Shown in pieces: positions 11,974 to 22,689 of a DNA stretch of 64,000 bases. A program made the position numbers and the translations under genes. A model generated the notes under the pieces. That model did no database searches and was not told the DNA's origin. It saw only the letters and a list, made by a program, of their open reading frames with translations. Numbering within the stretch: position 1 is the first letter of the stretch; each line of letters starts with the position of its first letter. Source of the DNA: Berberis thunbergii (lineage: Eukaryota > Streptophyta > Magnoliopsida > Ranunculales > Berberidaceae); the NCBI GenBank assembly GCA_003290165.1, contig QNQO01000806.1, positions 372,001 through 436,000 on the forward strand. Direction: 5' to 3'.

Positions 11974-13254
11974 ATTGAGAATGAGAATACCATTGACATA
12001 TGTCTTGAAAAGCTCGGATGCCAAGTTAATTATTTATTTTGAATTTTTTTCCCACACTTCAATCGTAGGGAGATGATGTATTTTTATAGTACAAATGTAT
12101 AGCCTTCTACCTTAATGTTATACCACCTCGCACGGTTTCATATAAAGTTGTGTTACCTCCAATAGTCATTTTTTTAATTAAAAAAGGCTAGTTGTCCCGC
12201 TTTCCTTAATCCCCATTTGCATTGTTTAAGTACTTTTAGTTTGATTTTTATCTGATGTATTTTTTAGGGTCATGGGTGATTTGTTGTGTACATTGTCTAC
12301 CATTGTTGTCAACCAGACGTTTACTCAACTTGGGGCGTTTGTTCTCACAAAGTGTTGGAATCTTCAGGCAATTATCACCATGGATTTGCAACAATTGAAA
12401 AGGCTTGAAGTATCTTTGCTGCTTGCATGAATGGTGAAGTCGAAAGAGTCGATCGTATGCACAACAGTGGTGTAGAGGTGGTGGAGAAAGCGGTCGTAAA
12501 GAAAAGGTCGGGGAGAACAAGGTCGTGGAGGACACTATCAACGTGAAAGCACTCACACCTAAGCATTTCAATAATGATTGGACAACTACGTGCATGATTA
12601 TTAATGTACTTTACTTGCGTAGACTTGTACGTTGTCAAAAATATTTTGGCATAAATATAATATTTGAACCTATCTTTACCTAATTTAAATATGCCTTGCA
12701 CAAATTTAAACATTTCTTTTTAACATCAAACATACAAATTTAAATTAAAAAAATAAAATATAAATTTACCAATTTAAATTTATAAAAGTACATATGCTAA
12801 AACATCATCAAATTAACAAATTCAACTTAGAAAGTTAATTAAATAATTTTGACTCCTACAACTTTCGCTAGTCGAAGGAGACCAGAAGGCACTCGTTGCA
12901 TATAAATTTCTTGTGAGATTTTTAATATCTTCCTCTAGGACCTAGGCTTTTAATTTGTGGTAAAAATGGAGAAAACAATTAGGGTTTTTCAAGGGGTTGG
13001 GTGTTGTTGGAGAAGAAGAAACGAGGTGGGTTGCGAGTGGGTATTTAGGGTTTTAGCAAATGTGCTCTCCTTGTGTACATAAAACTGGTTTTAACAAATG
13101 TGCTCTCCTCGTGTACATGTTAATGCCATGTACAAGTTTATGCTTATAAATAGCTTAAGCCAAAGGGGAGTTTCTGAATCTACCCCCTCTACTCAATTCA
13201 CCCTAAAAGGCTATTGGTTCACCCACTAGGTGGGTAAACTTTTCTAATTTGGTT
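11974..13254. other. No gene recognised
   Basis: This is AT-rich sequence with short frames (12248-12595 and 12375-12713 minus) that show no recognisable domain. A small tandem duplication lies at its right end: TTTTAACAAATGTGCTCTCC-type units of 30 bp at 13051-13080 and 13089-13118. Confidence 0.5.
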
Positions 13255-13330
13255 TTTTTCTTAACCCCGTTCGAACCCTGGACTTGTGATACTATCCGCC
13301 ACAAGCTTACCAACTGAGCTGATTCCATTG
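13255..13330 (-). mobile_element. tRNA-like head of a SINE (truncated) or tRNA-derived pseudogene
   Basis: On the minus strand AGCTCAGTTGGTAAGC matches a Pol III A box, and GGGTTCGAAC about 35 bp further matches a B box, with tRNA spacing. The 3' acceptor stem is not complementary to the 5' side, and an A-run follows (AAGAAAAAAACC). AATTAG-type sequence flanks both sides and may be a short target duplication. This fits a tRNA-derived SINE with a lost body better than a working tRNA. Confidence 0.5.
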
Positions 13331-14404
13331 ACTTGCTAATTGGTTTAGAACGCACACTAAAAGAAAACAAAAGAGAAAAAAGATTAAAAAAAATTTAACC
13401 CACAAAACAAAAAAAGTTAATCTAGATATTAGGTCACACAATTTATACCATCTTTGAGTTTGTGCCCTATATTTGAACATCTTTGAGTCTCATTCCGATA
13501 ATTAATAGATTTATTGTTTTGAAATTATATTGACTCCAGTATAGAGAAATTTATACTAATATGGAGAAATTATACTTTAGATCTCATGATTTATACTAGT
13601 TTTGCATTTAGGTCCTATATTCGGATGGAGAGTTGACATTCAATTCAATGTAGTTTGAGACACAATCTCAAATTTTGACAAACATAGGATCCAAACTCAA
13701 AGATGGTAAGATTATGGGACCAAAAATCTAAACTTCTCAAAAAACAACTGTCAACAACAGCACTCCACACAATAATGTTAAGTACCCACACCGAGCCACG
13801 TCATTTTCAATTTTTTTTTAAGGGTGTTTGCTTTCGAAGAAAAATCTATTCAACTATTTATTTATTTATTTATTTATTTCTGATGCAAGCCTGGCTTATT
13901 TTGGAAGATCGATCTAGAGAAGAACTTTCCCTTACTTTGGAAGACCGATGGAGTTTCTTTTGAGATTCGAAGAACACAATTTACACAAATTTAACATTCT
14001 CTTACTTCCAAAATCCATAACAAGATCACATGTCTTGAAGTTATCACAGTAAGTTCTATGTATTGTAATTTGAAAATCTTAAAGTATGTTTTTTAATTTG
14101 GGTATTTACAAATAAAAAATATATTGTTTTTGAAATTTGTAGATGATGTAAGTTATATCTTGTAGATTTGAGCATTTTCATGTGAGCACGATGATTGTAG
14201 TTTATTTAGTTTCTCATCTGTATGGAATTTATCAATAAGTGTCCCATCACTGCAATATCCATAGATGAGTGACCTTTGTCCTTTTGTATGTTGATGAAAA
14301 AGTTGGCGAAGTTGTATTTACTACTACATCCATGTGGCAAGGAATTAACAATTGATAACCACCATAAGGGTTGGAAATAATGAAAACAACAGTACATTAA
14401 CAAT
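13331..14404. other. No gene recognised; (TTTA)n microsatellite
   Basis: The stretch is AT-rich, with a TTTA tetranucleotide run at about 13855-13878. No domains were found in short frames on either strand. Confidence 0.5.
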
Positions 14405-14413
14405 GTGAAAAAA

Positions 14414-14604
14414 GAAAAATTCTAGGGGTCGAGGGAGGGAACGAGGGAGGGAGCGAGGGATGGAGTGGTAGCCACTCATCCGCTCCGAGATAAGTGCCAT
14501 TGTGCATCTCCAATCTGATGTGCTTATCGCGAGGCGGATGGGTGGTTACCACCCATCCCTCGCCCCTTTTCCCTCGCTCCCTCCCTCGCTCTGTAGCAAA
14601 GCTC
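14414..14604. mobile_element. Mutator-type MITE, copy 1
   Basis: This 191-bp element has imperfect inverted ends: GAAAAATTCTAGGGGTCGAG on the left and GAGCTTTGCTACAGAGCGAG reading in from the right. It folds on itself, with CACTCATCCGC and CACCCATCCCTCGCC-type arms. It is flanked by a perfect 9-bp direct repeat GTGAAAAAA (14405-14413 and 14605-14613). A 9-bp duplication is the Mutator/MULE hallmark. Related copies lie at 35400-35605 and 42355-42510. Confidence 0.8.
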
Positions 14605-15125
14605 GTGAAAAAAACACTTGCATTGAAAGCCATGCAGAAGAAAAAACAACTACCAAAGATCTCACAACTACAGGAAGAAGAGGAAATGAGTTGGGATGAA
14701 AATAATGGGGAGTTAGTTGGTGAACAAAGTGATTTTGAAGACATCATAGAGGATTGATAAACTCGAACTCATGTAACATTACCTTCTAGTTTTGTAAATA
14801 AATGCAAACTATATGTTCAAAGCTATCTTGACGCATTTATACTATTCCAACATCCAAAACAGGCTCAAGGATCAAATTTACAACAAGGAGTAGGATTTTT
14901 TTTTTGTTGGAAAGCGAGCTGGGTTTTAAGGACCTCAAAACCTTTATACAAATGAAACAAAAACAAAAATAACAATAAAAAACAGAAACAAACTCACTCA
15001 AGAAAGAGAAATCTAGTGAGAGTGAACATGGTTACTAGGCCTATAAAAATCTTCAACTAACATCGACCAAAGAAGAAACCTCTTGTTTTTTTATCTTTGT
15101 CTCCTATGTTAAGGAGGAAAGGATT

Positions 15126-16685
15126 CAACCTTTGTACTTTTTGTATGCTTTCTTAACACTAGAGAATCTTCGAGGGCAGAGACTAAAATCTTTAGTGCAA
15201 GAATTTGAAAACAAATCGCTTGCAACCTCTTCACTAGAAGGATCTTGCTCATGTTCCTCGTTACTACTCTGCTCATCTGTTGTGGTGTTCTCTTTGTCCT
15301 GAGTAGGTGTGTGTTCACTCGCCTCCACATTAGCACTACGCTCAAGCATTGGGTTGATAAGAATCAATGGTTGTGGACTTTGCGTTATGACATCACTCTG
15401 GTAATCATGTATGTTATGCTCTGCCACATTGGCAACCTCTATACTGGTTACATTCCCTGTTTTTCCTGTGATAGGCCTTGGACTCCCCTCTAAACTGGGT
15501 TGAGTCTTCGACTTGAATGTATGTCTACCCTTAGCGATCGTCCAACCATCAGAGTTTTGTCTTTCTAGTGGTTGGGTCCTACTCGTAGCTTGCCATACCA
15601 TATGGCCTGGAGTATTAATTTATTTGCTCTTTGAACACTACTGTTTTGTATGGTAAAAACTGCACAAGAATTGCATTTAACAGGAATCCATGCATACTCA
15701 ACTTCAACTATTTTTTTCTTATCTTCATTAATAATCACAAAGATGTCTTTGGGCAATTGATTGTTTACATCCACTTCCACACACACCCTCGCATACGCTA
15801 ATCTTGTCCTTTCTTCAGTAGCTTTGTCAAGCATGATAGGCACACCAATAAAACTAGCAATCCTTTGAATACCCTCTGGATTCCATAGGAATAAAGAAAT
15901 TTTCTTCAGTGTAACCCAAATAGGTATCGAGGTCAGCACCTCGGCATCCTCGTCCATAGAAGGTGACCAGGCCCTAAGGATGAACAACCTGCTTGCAATA
16001 TGCAGAGGTTCCATTTCCAATACCTTATATCTTCTTCCTTCTTGAATTTGAATACAAAATTCTTATCTCCGTGTATGCTCATCTCAAATTCTCGAATTCC
16101 CCACGTCCTTATCAGCCACTTTTTGACATAACCATATGCCAAACGCTTACCCACAAAGCTGCCAATAACCAACCTTTCACATTCTTCTATCCTATTCGCA
16201 AAGTTAGTAGTTTGAACTTGTACTATTTTCCTGCCTTCAACAGTAGCTGGAGGTTCATACCTAAGTTTTGTAGAGCCCGTATGCTTGCTTTGCTTAAGCT
16301 TTGATGCCCAACTCATCCTCGCTAGTGCAACGGCCGGGTTTGGCATTGTCATTTCTTCTTGAATTTTGCTAGGGCCAAAGGATGCAACACTGGTTGGCAA
16401 TGTACATTCATCTGCTTTATGCAGAACCTCTTCATTCCTTTGCGCTGCAGCCTGCTCTTGACTGGCTGGCACCCTTGCAGTTAGCATTGCCCAGTTTTTG
16501 GGGTTTATCATCATTTCCAATCCTTCTGCCCCTAGTATATCTCCATTTTTTACAGCCACTTGATATTCATTTGTGAGTAACTGTAGCAATCCATCGCCAT
16601 GAATCTTGTGTTTCTCCTCAAAAGCCATGAACACCTCCTGTGGAAAAACGTTCTCACCTGTGTCTCCACCATTTGTTCCTGTCAT
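15126..16685 (-). pseudogene. LINE ORF1: DUF4283 RNA-binding-like protein (frameshifted)
   Basis: ORF1 proteins of plant L1 elements bind the element RNA. The frame opens at 16685 with MTGTNGGDTGENVFPQ and runs about 220 residues. It then shifts frame near 15990 into 15565-16020, which carries LFILRAWSPSMDEDAEVL and ERTRLAYARVCVEV, both typical of the DUF4283 domain. The zinc-knuckle position retains CNSC but lacks the His and last Cys. A further shift enters 15125-15601, an acidic Ser/Glu-rich tail containing DGWTIAKGR. At least two frameshifts are present; otherwise the sequence is well preserved. Confidence 0.75.
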
Positions 16686-17142
16686 TCAGACCGGAGAGGA
16701 GGTGGAAAAACCAGCTAGATCGAGCCGGAGGAGGAGGACTTCTCCCCAACCAGCTAGATCAAGAAGTTGATCTCTCCAAGCTGCTCAAAATCAGATCTAG
16801 AAGTCAGATCTGACCTCCCTCTTCCTTCCTCCTTTGATTCGAATCTAGAGCAACCCTCTCTGTGATTCAGATCTAGAGCAGCTCCTCCTTGCGATGAGCC
16901 CTGCGTAGACGAGCCCTGCAATGTCACCTGCGACGAGCCTTGCGACTGCGACGAGCCTCCTCAGTATTTGTATCCGAGGTCAGATCTGAACCTATCACGC
17001 CGCTCAGGAGGAGAAACCTCTCGCCGCGGATCAGGATGAGAGAACCCCTCACCGCTCAGAGGATCAGGAGGAGAAAACCTCTCGCGGAGGAGGAGAGAAC
17101 CACTCACACACAACGCCGTGGTCTGAGACGCTTAGACGCTCA

Positions 17143-17240
17143 CCCACACAGAGATGCAGAGACTTGGATCTCAGACGCCGCAGAGACTCGGATCTCAGAC
17201 GCAGAGACGCGGATCTTAGACGTAGAGACGCGGATCAGGA
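17143..17240. repeat. About 21-bp tandem repeats in the LINE 5' region
   Basis: Four imperfect units of the type CAGAGACTCGGATCTCAGACG are arrayed head to tail. They give rise to an Arg/Asp/Thr-rich open frame (16940-17296 plus) that I regard as spurious. Short tandem repeats in the 5' untranslated region are common in L1 elements. Confidence 0.65.
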
Positions 17241-17300
17241 GGACCTCTCGCCGCTCAGATTCACAACTCGCGGGGGAGAGAACCCATATTAAATGACATT

Positions 17301-17417
17301 TTTTTGGAAGGCAAGCAAGGTTTTTATAGGATCCCAGAACCCATAAAGATGCTGCAAGCTGGGTTTGAACCCATGACCTAGTGGTACCATCCGCCAAGCT
17401 CTAACCGTTGAGCTGTC
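17301..17417 (-). mobile_element. tRNA-derived SINE
   Basis: On the minus strand GACAGCTCAACGGTTAGAGC gives an A box and GGGTTCAAACCC a B box. A tRNA-unrelated body follows and ends in seven A. The flanks show an 8-bp near-duplicate, ATGCCATT (17418-17425) and ATGACATT (17293-17300) on the plus strand, consistent with a target duplication carrying one mismatch. It is transcribed by Pol III if active and mobilised by a LINE; the ORF1-only LINE ends next to it. Confidence 0.7.
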
Positions 17418-17431
17418 ATGCCATTGGCAAA

Positions 17432-17550
17432 TAAGGTGGACTTCTTTGTGGACTCCACAAAGGTGGACTTCTTTGTGGACTCCGTTGATCTTGTAGATGA
17501 GTTGAGTCTTCTTTTTGTGAATAAGGTGGACTCCTTTGTGGACCAAATAA
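17432..17550. repeat. Imperfect tandem repeat AAGGTGGACTTCTTTGTGG
   Basis: Three partial units containing GTGGACTYCTTTGTGGAC lie at about 17436, 17462 and 17526. They create mirrored Lys/Ser- or Val/Asp-rich frames on both strands with no recognised domain. Confidence 0.6.
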
Positions 17551-17560
17551 TGAAAACTAA

Positions 17561-17879
17561 GGGTGTGTTCGGTTGCATGAAATCCTATGCCATGAGAATC
17601 TATGAGGGGACCCTTATATTTTAGGCTAAATTGATGTATCACTCCACATCCACCATTTGATTTTGTGATCAATGGTGAAAATGAAAGTCCCATGAACATG
17701 GGAATCACATGCCTTCGGAGACCAAGGAGTGAGATTCCCATATTTATGGGACTTCCATTCCCACCATTGATTACAAAATCAAATGATGGTCAAATGGTGG
17801 ATATATCAATTTAGCCTAAAATATAAGAGTCCCCTTATAAATTTCCATAACAAAAGATTCCCTGTAACCAAACGCACCC
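17561..17879. mobile_element. Tourist-like (PIF/Harbinger) MITE, copy 1
   Basis: The ends are GGGTGTGTTCGGTTGCATGA and, read inward from the right, GGGTGCGTTTGGTTACAGGG. The flanks are TAA (17558-17560 and 17880-17882), the 3-bp duplication typical of PIF/Harbinger. The 319-bp interior is largely palindromic, with CCACCATTTGATTTTG and its complement. A second, closely related copy sits inside the pararetrovirus at 42748-43075. Confidence 0.85.
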
Positions 17880-17882
17880 TAA

Positions 17883-18583
17883 GAGAGTTTGAGTGTAAGG
17901 TTCTCTAGAAGTCCCTCAGACTACAACCCTTTTTTCTTTTGGCCCAAGGGATATATTTATACTACTCTTACACCTACCTATCCTTATTAATTGTATTCAA
18001 TGCTCTATCATAAAGTTCGACCCTTTGCTGAGATCTACACATTCAGCTCAGGTCATTTTACACTGACATGTCCAGACTCTGAAATCTGGCTCAAGTAATT
18101 TTCTTGTCCAGTTGACCAAGCATCCCTCTTCCTCGAGATACAAATGTCACACTCGGATTGGTTGTTCTTCCTCTGATCCACCTTGCAAGTAGCTTGGGGT
18201 CACCATCCAACATAGTTCACCTTGCATAGTTGACCAGTGTGATAGGTGATCGATTGAGAATTTTTGAAATAATATTTGTCGTTGTTGTTCTCTAATCAAT
18301 ATAAAGTTTTTCCTACAAAATACTCTAAAAATATAACACCAATTGTAACAACCATATTTTTCAAAACTACTTAAATTTGTATTTTTCTTCATATTCGAAC
18401 TTCATCCAATTAATACTTTATTAGTGTTTGAATAACATCCCATGTGTCATAATAACGTATGGGTAAAAAATAATTAAACTAATACCTTGGATGGTAGTTT
18501 AGTTAGTGTTTGATATATTAGATATCACATTTTTGTTAATCACTTTAAATAATATAAAAATTTGTTGCAAATAGTATTTATGA
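17883..18583. other. No gene recognised
   Basis: The sequence contains TGTAACAACCATATTTTTC near 18345, which resembles some gypsy LTR starts, but no partner LTR was found. It forms the left flank of CACTA-1. Confidence 0.4.
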
Positions 18584-18599
18584 TACTACTACAAAAATG

Positions 18600-19160
18600 G
18601 GCAGGCGGATAAATATATGACACTAAAGGCATACTCATGGCGCAAAAAAGTCTATATCCGCCAGGCGAACACTGTAATGGCGGATATAATATCCGCTGTC
18701 AAAATTGGCGTCGGGAAGGGGATTCGGCCGGCGGATAAGTCCCTTAATCCGCTGGGAGCAAATTTGAAATTAAAAAAAAAAAAAAAAATCCGCTAGCATG
18801 GCATAGTAGTGGATATAAATGACATAACATTTGTATTCGTGGCTCTTATACAAGACAGAGTAATTGATTGGGCGACACATAAATACGTTGGCTACAAAAT
18901 TTTAAACGCCGGGACTCCAGATCAGGCGACACATAAATACACCGGGTGCAAATTTATAAACGCCAGGACTCTAAAATGGGCGACACGTGTAAACACCAGG
19001 AATGAGTTAATAACCACCAGGAATACAGATTGAGCGACACCTGTATCCGCTGGTAATTTAATATTATCCGCAACGAATGAGTTCATAACCGTCATGAAAT
19101 TTGATATTATACACCAGGAATGAATTTATAAAAGCCATAAAATTTTGCTCATTATCGCCA
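18600..19160. repeat. Left subterminal repeat array of CACTA-1
   Basis: The array has repeated GGCGGATA and TATCCGC motifs, then direct units such as GGCGACACATAAATACG (18870 and 18925) and CACCAGGAATGAGTTAATAA variants. CACTA subterminal repeats are normally the binding sites of the TNPA protein. Confidence 0.72.
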
Positions 19161-19324
19161 ATAGGTTTTGTAAACATTTAATTTTTTTTTGCAACTGATC
19201 TCAAAATAACATTAATATAAAACAAAATGTCATATATTCGACGTCCCAAATATGAGTCATACATCTCCTCCATGAACAAAAAATACATCGTACATCTGCC
19301 AGTAAAGATAAGCATACAGTCCAA

Positions 19325-20441
19325 TCAAGTACCTGAACTTGAACCCAAATGTGTCCCTAATCCTCCAAATGTTCTAATAAGCTTAACTATATTTGCATCA
19401 AACATATTACCATAAAGCAGTCCACTGAATCCACCTAACGAGACACCGTCAGAATGATGAGAGTCATCAGAAGAATGTTGTGAGGGTGGCATGAAAGGCA
19501 TATGTCCAATAGGATGCAATAGATAGGATAAAGAGGCTAAAATGGTTGACTTTGTCCCAACTGGTGTGATGGTTGAGAACTCTGTGTGGTTCCCCGCAAC
19601 TTCATAACATGCATGAACATCATCATCATCTGCTAATACTATTGTTGTTGTTGCTGTTGAGCTCGTAACTCCTCCAGTTCCTTCTGCATAGCCTCATGCT
19701 TGGTCTTCATTTCTAAGCAATGAGACTCCAAGAAGGCTTATCTAGTCTTTGATCCTCTCCTTAATGAACTACTAGCACTACACAAGGCATAAGCCACCAA
19801 ATAAAGAGTCATACTATTTCCATAGCCCTGAACTCTATTTTAGGTCTCAGGACTCATCTGCTCTGCATAATTTTGTGTGCGAAGCTCTTTCGATTCTTCC
19901 GCTCCATCCTCAATTCGAGATTGAAGGGAATTATCCATGGAAACCTAACAAACAAATACTTAGAACTATTAATAGTTAATAAAATTAAAATATAATATAA
20001 ACTAGCAGAGAATCAAAATATTATTTAAAAACAATTACCCCTTTATCTTGTGATGACTCATCAATCCAAGAATTATCTTTCCTTGTGTGGGTGAAATGAA
20101 AAAATGAAATAGGATCAGGAAATCCTCCATGCATCTTCTTCTACATATGAAATGAAGAACCAAAAAATAATTAGATCATATTTTTGTATATTTATTAAAA
20201 CTATGACATAATAAAATGAAAAAAATACACATACAAAATCTTTTTGAGCACGTGCATATGACTTTGATTCGGATGTATGTCCCATTGTTTGCTTAGCACG
20301 GCTTACTTTATTCTTTCCCGATTTCTCGTAAAAATAAGGAAAAAATAGTACCTCATAAATTGTCAACGATTTTTTTTGAGATAAACCATCAAACTTACAA
20401 CAAAATATCTCTGCAGAAATCTCTTGAAAAGCAGTATCCAA
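19325..20441 (-). pseudogene. CACTA-1 TNPA-like protein (Transposase_24 / Ptta-En-Spm type), decayed
   Basis: The protein would bind subterminal repeats and assist transposition with TNPD. On the minus strand, 20115-20441 contains NKVSRAKQTMGHTSESKSYA, matching the Transposase_24 segment. A downstream exon at about 19960-19600 reads MDNSLQSRIEDGAEE, then QGYGNSMTLYLVAYALCSAS, then a coiled segment HEAMQKELEELRAQQQQQQ. The last part (19325-19519) is rich in His, Ser and Gly. Stops interrupt it after ELRTQNYAEQMSPET and elsewhere. A splice-donor-like GTGAGT near 32680 at the other end may mark the original first exon. The large TNPD protein is not visible. Confidence 0.65.
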
Positions 20442-20513
20442 ACGTTTTAATCATGATTATCAAACAAAACTGCCCTAATACTCAAATACAACCAAATGCT
20501 AATACGCAAATAT

Positions 20514-20559
20514 AGGCCTGAAAATCTCTTCCTATTTCAGAAACAGAGCAGTAATGAAA
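20514..20559. repeat. 46-bp perfect direct repeat (partner 29872-29917)
   Basis: The segment from AGGCCTGAAAATC to GCAGTAATGAAA is identical at 29872-29917 in the same orientation. The bases before it are also similar. Both copies are inside CACTA-1, one on each side of CACTA-2. Confidence 0.85.
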
Positions 20560-20863
20560 ACCATGGGTTTTGTTTGGTCTGTCGCATTGAAGGTTCACCA
20601 ATCAACATGGCAAGGGGTAATAATTCCTTTGATTCCAAATAAACAGAACTTGAGAAAGCTTAAACATGCATTTGGCTATAAATAATATCTCCAAAACATG
20701 CCACTAAAAAAAAATACTTTAAAGTCATTCTAAAGCAATAGGTTATGAAGATGAAGGCAAGCAAATTGATGTAGTGGGCAGCCTTAGATACAACTCTTTT
20801 GTGAGAAGAGCTTATATAAAACTTGATAGCTGGATATATAAAACTTGAAAGGATTCTTACCAT

Positions 20864-21970
20864 CTCGATTGGCAGATTCAAACCAAATGATTTATAAGAT
20901 GGCCAAAATCTAGTAGTTAAAACTATGACTGACAAGTCAATCCCAGGTTTCACATTCGAATTATTGCGAAGATAATCCTCAAAATTGGCATGGTTTTCCC
21001 TTCCTAATGTTAAGTATGTTATCTGAAATAAGATAAAAGAATACCCATTTTAAAAAGAAGATAAAAGAATACCCATTTAAAATTTTCATATAGGGAATTT
21101 CAGAGAACACATGCACAAGGTACTAGTTTGTAAGTAGTGATTATCAGAAGAAACTGACCATTCCCTCCATCTTTGAGGTGAACTGTCCACCACATCATTT
21201 GCACTTGTTTGAAATAGCAATTGTCGAGCAAGTATTTTTTTGCCAAAAAACATCATAAGCAAAAATAAATAGAATATTTGCGAATGCTCTAATGTTAACC
21301 CATACCATAACCAAAGCAATTTCTGACAAACAAATCTTACCTATAAAATTCAGCAAAAAATCTTTACCACTGATATAAGCAAGCAGCCTTACTACCTATT
21401 TAGATAAGCAACTTGAGAAGTTAAATCACAACAGAAGTATAACAACAAATGGTTGAAAGGGGTAAAAACTAATAATACTCATAAAAGGAAAGATAGGAAG
21501 CTACATTCTCAAGCGTTTATTCAATTGCTTCATCACACAATTTCTCATTTCCATCTTTCTTAATAACATTAACATAGTAAGTAGCTAATAGTTCTGTTGT
21601 GCTGCTAGCAACATTCTTGTTGCAGAATACCTCAAAAGCCTATTCGAGTGCCTAAAAAAAACAACAAAAACAACCTCTTAGATATAGATATAAGAAAATT
21701 GATACTAGAAAAGATCGACAAAACCATTGTCCAATACAAACCTTGTGGAGAAGAGAATTGTGTGAAAAGCAGTTGTTCACATAAGCCAAATACTTGTCGT
21801 GCAACTCAATTTCTTTCCTCACAAAATCATGCAAACCACGAGAAATTAGTACGCTAACAAGGTCTCCTCGCACACATAGTTCGGTGCTAATGAGAAATTG
21901 TAATAATTTTGAGGTTTACGAACTTGCTCTGGCAAACCGACCACATCCCTTTTCTCTGCCTGTGAAATAC
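20864..21970 (-). pseudogene. Captured cullin-1-like gene fragment (multiple exons)
   Basis: Cullins are scaffolds of SCF-type ubiquitin ligases. Minus-strand exons in order: AEKRDVVGLPEQV (about 21950-21910); KEIELHDKYLAYVNNCF (about 21780-21840); [18 protein letters not shown] and EKLCDEAIE (about 21640-21500); ILARQLLFQTSANDV (about 21240-21180); [18 protein letters not shown] then [19 protein letters not shown] (20995-20864), ended by a GT splice donor. The exons are in the correct order with introns kept, so genomic DNA was captured. Stops and frameshifts occur and neither end of the gene is present. It lies in CACTA-1, next to the CACTA-2 insertion point. Confidence 0.78.
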
Positions 21971-22069
21971 ATAGTTGCAATGACATTAAAATACCATATT
22001 AATAACTTTAAAATATGTGTTATAACTTTGGAAAGTTCATGTCTTCCACTACAATACAAATGCTCATTA

Positions 22070-22410
22070 ATATCGTTTCAAAAATGCTATTGTAGGCTAT
22101 CATAGCGTTTTAGAAAACGCTGTGTCTGCCAGAGCTATAATAGATATAGGGTCATTTATAGTGTTTTAGAAACGCTATTGTAAGACCATTTATAGGGTTT
22201 CAGAAACTTTATTGTATACTATACAATAGCGTTTTAAAAATGCTATTGTTTAGCTTGTGACAACTCTTAAAAAAATTCTATTGTATAGTTACCAATAACG
22301 TTTCTAAAACGCTATTGTATAGTTACCAATATCGTTTCAGAAATGCTATTGTCTTCCCTCACATAGCATTAAATAAATGCTATTGTATTAGTTTCTATAG
22401 CGTTTCTCAA
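22070..22410. repeat. Left subterminal repeat array of CACTA-2
   Basis: At least eight imperfect copies of TAGCGTTTYAGAAACGCTAT-type palindromic motifs occur in both orientations. Related TAGCGTTTTTGCAGTTAGTG-type sequence lies by the right end (29440-29490, as its complement). These are likely transposase-binding sites. Confidence 0.78.
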
Positions 22411-22689
22411 GGTCCCCCTTTTTTTTCTTAACACTCATCAAGTGCTATCAAATGACTTTTTATAACATCTTATAAATTTTATTTCTAGAAAATAAAAACC
22501 TAAATGTGCCAAACACTTAAACATTTCCATGAACAGAGACAAAGTAATGTAATTAATAAGATAATGTATTACATCGAGTCACAAAATCTATAAAATAATA
22601 AAGATTAGACTACATTTATTTCAGTTGAAGCATGGTCACACCATACCAAACATTGAGTCACAAAATCCATCAAATAATTTACATCCATC

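Larger units (their letters stand above)
14889..17290 (-). mobile_element. L1-type LINE carrying ORF1 but no ORF2
   Basis: Read on the minus strand, a GC-rich 5' region (17290-16690) is followed by ORF1 (16685-15126), then only about 230 bp of 3' sequence, then a run of ten A (14889-14898). ORF2, which encodes endonuclease and reverse transcriptase and is normally about 4 kb, is wholly missing. The 3' tail GAGGTCCTTAAAACCCAGC before the A-run resembles plant L1 3' ends. A clear target duplication was not found. It is either an internal deletion or a non-autonomous ORF1-only LINE. Confidence 0.72.

Noticed and set aside
11633..11999. Open frames of His/Thr-rich and Val/Met-rich protein
   Set aside because: They are translations of an irregular GGT/GAT microsatellite, open on both strands at once, with no domain.
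13255..13330. A functional tRNA gene
   Set aside because: A and B boxes fit, but the acceptor stem does not pair and an A-run follows; a SINE head or tRNA pseudogene is more likely.
14397..14757. Overlapping frames on both strands, 65-116 residues
   Set aside because: They run through the hairpin of the Mutator-type MITE; frames stay open because the arms mirror each other.
16940..17296. Arg-rich 118-residue frame
   Set aside because: It is the translation of 21-bp tandem repeats in the LINE 5' region, on the strand opposite ORF1.
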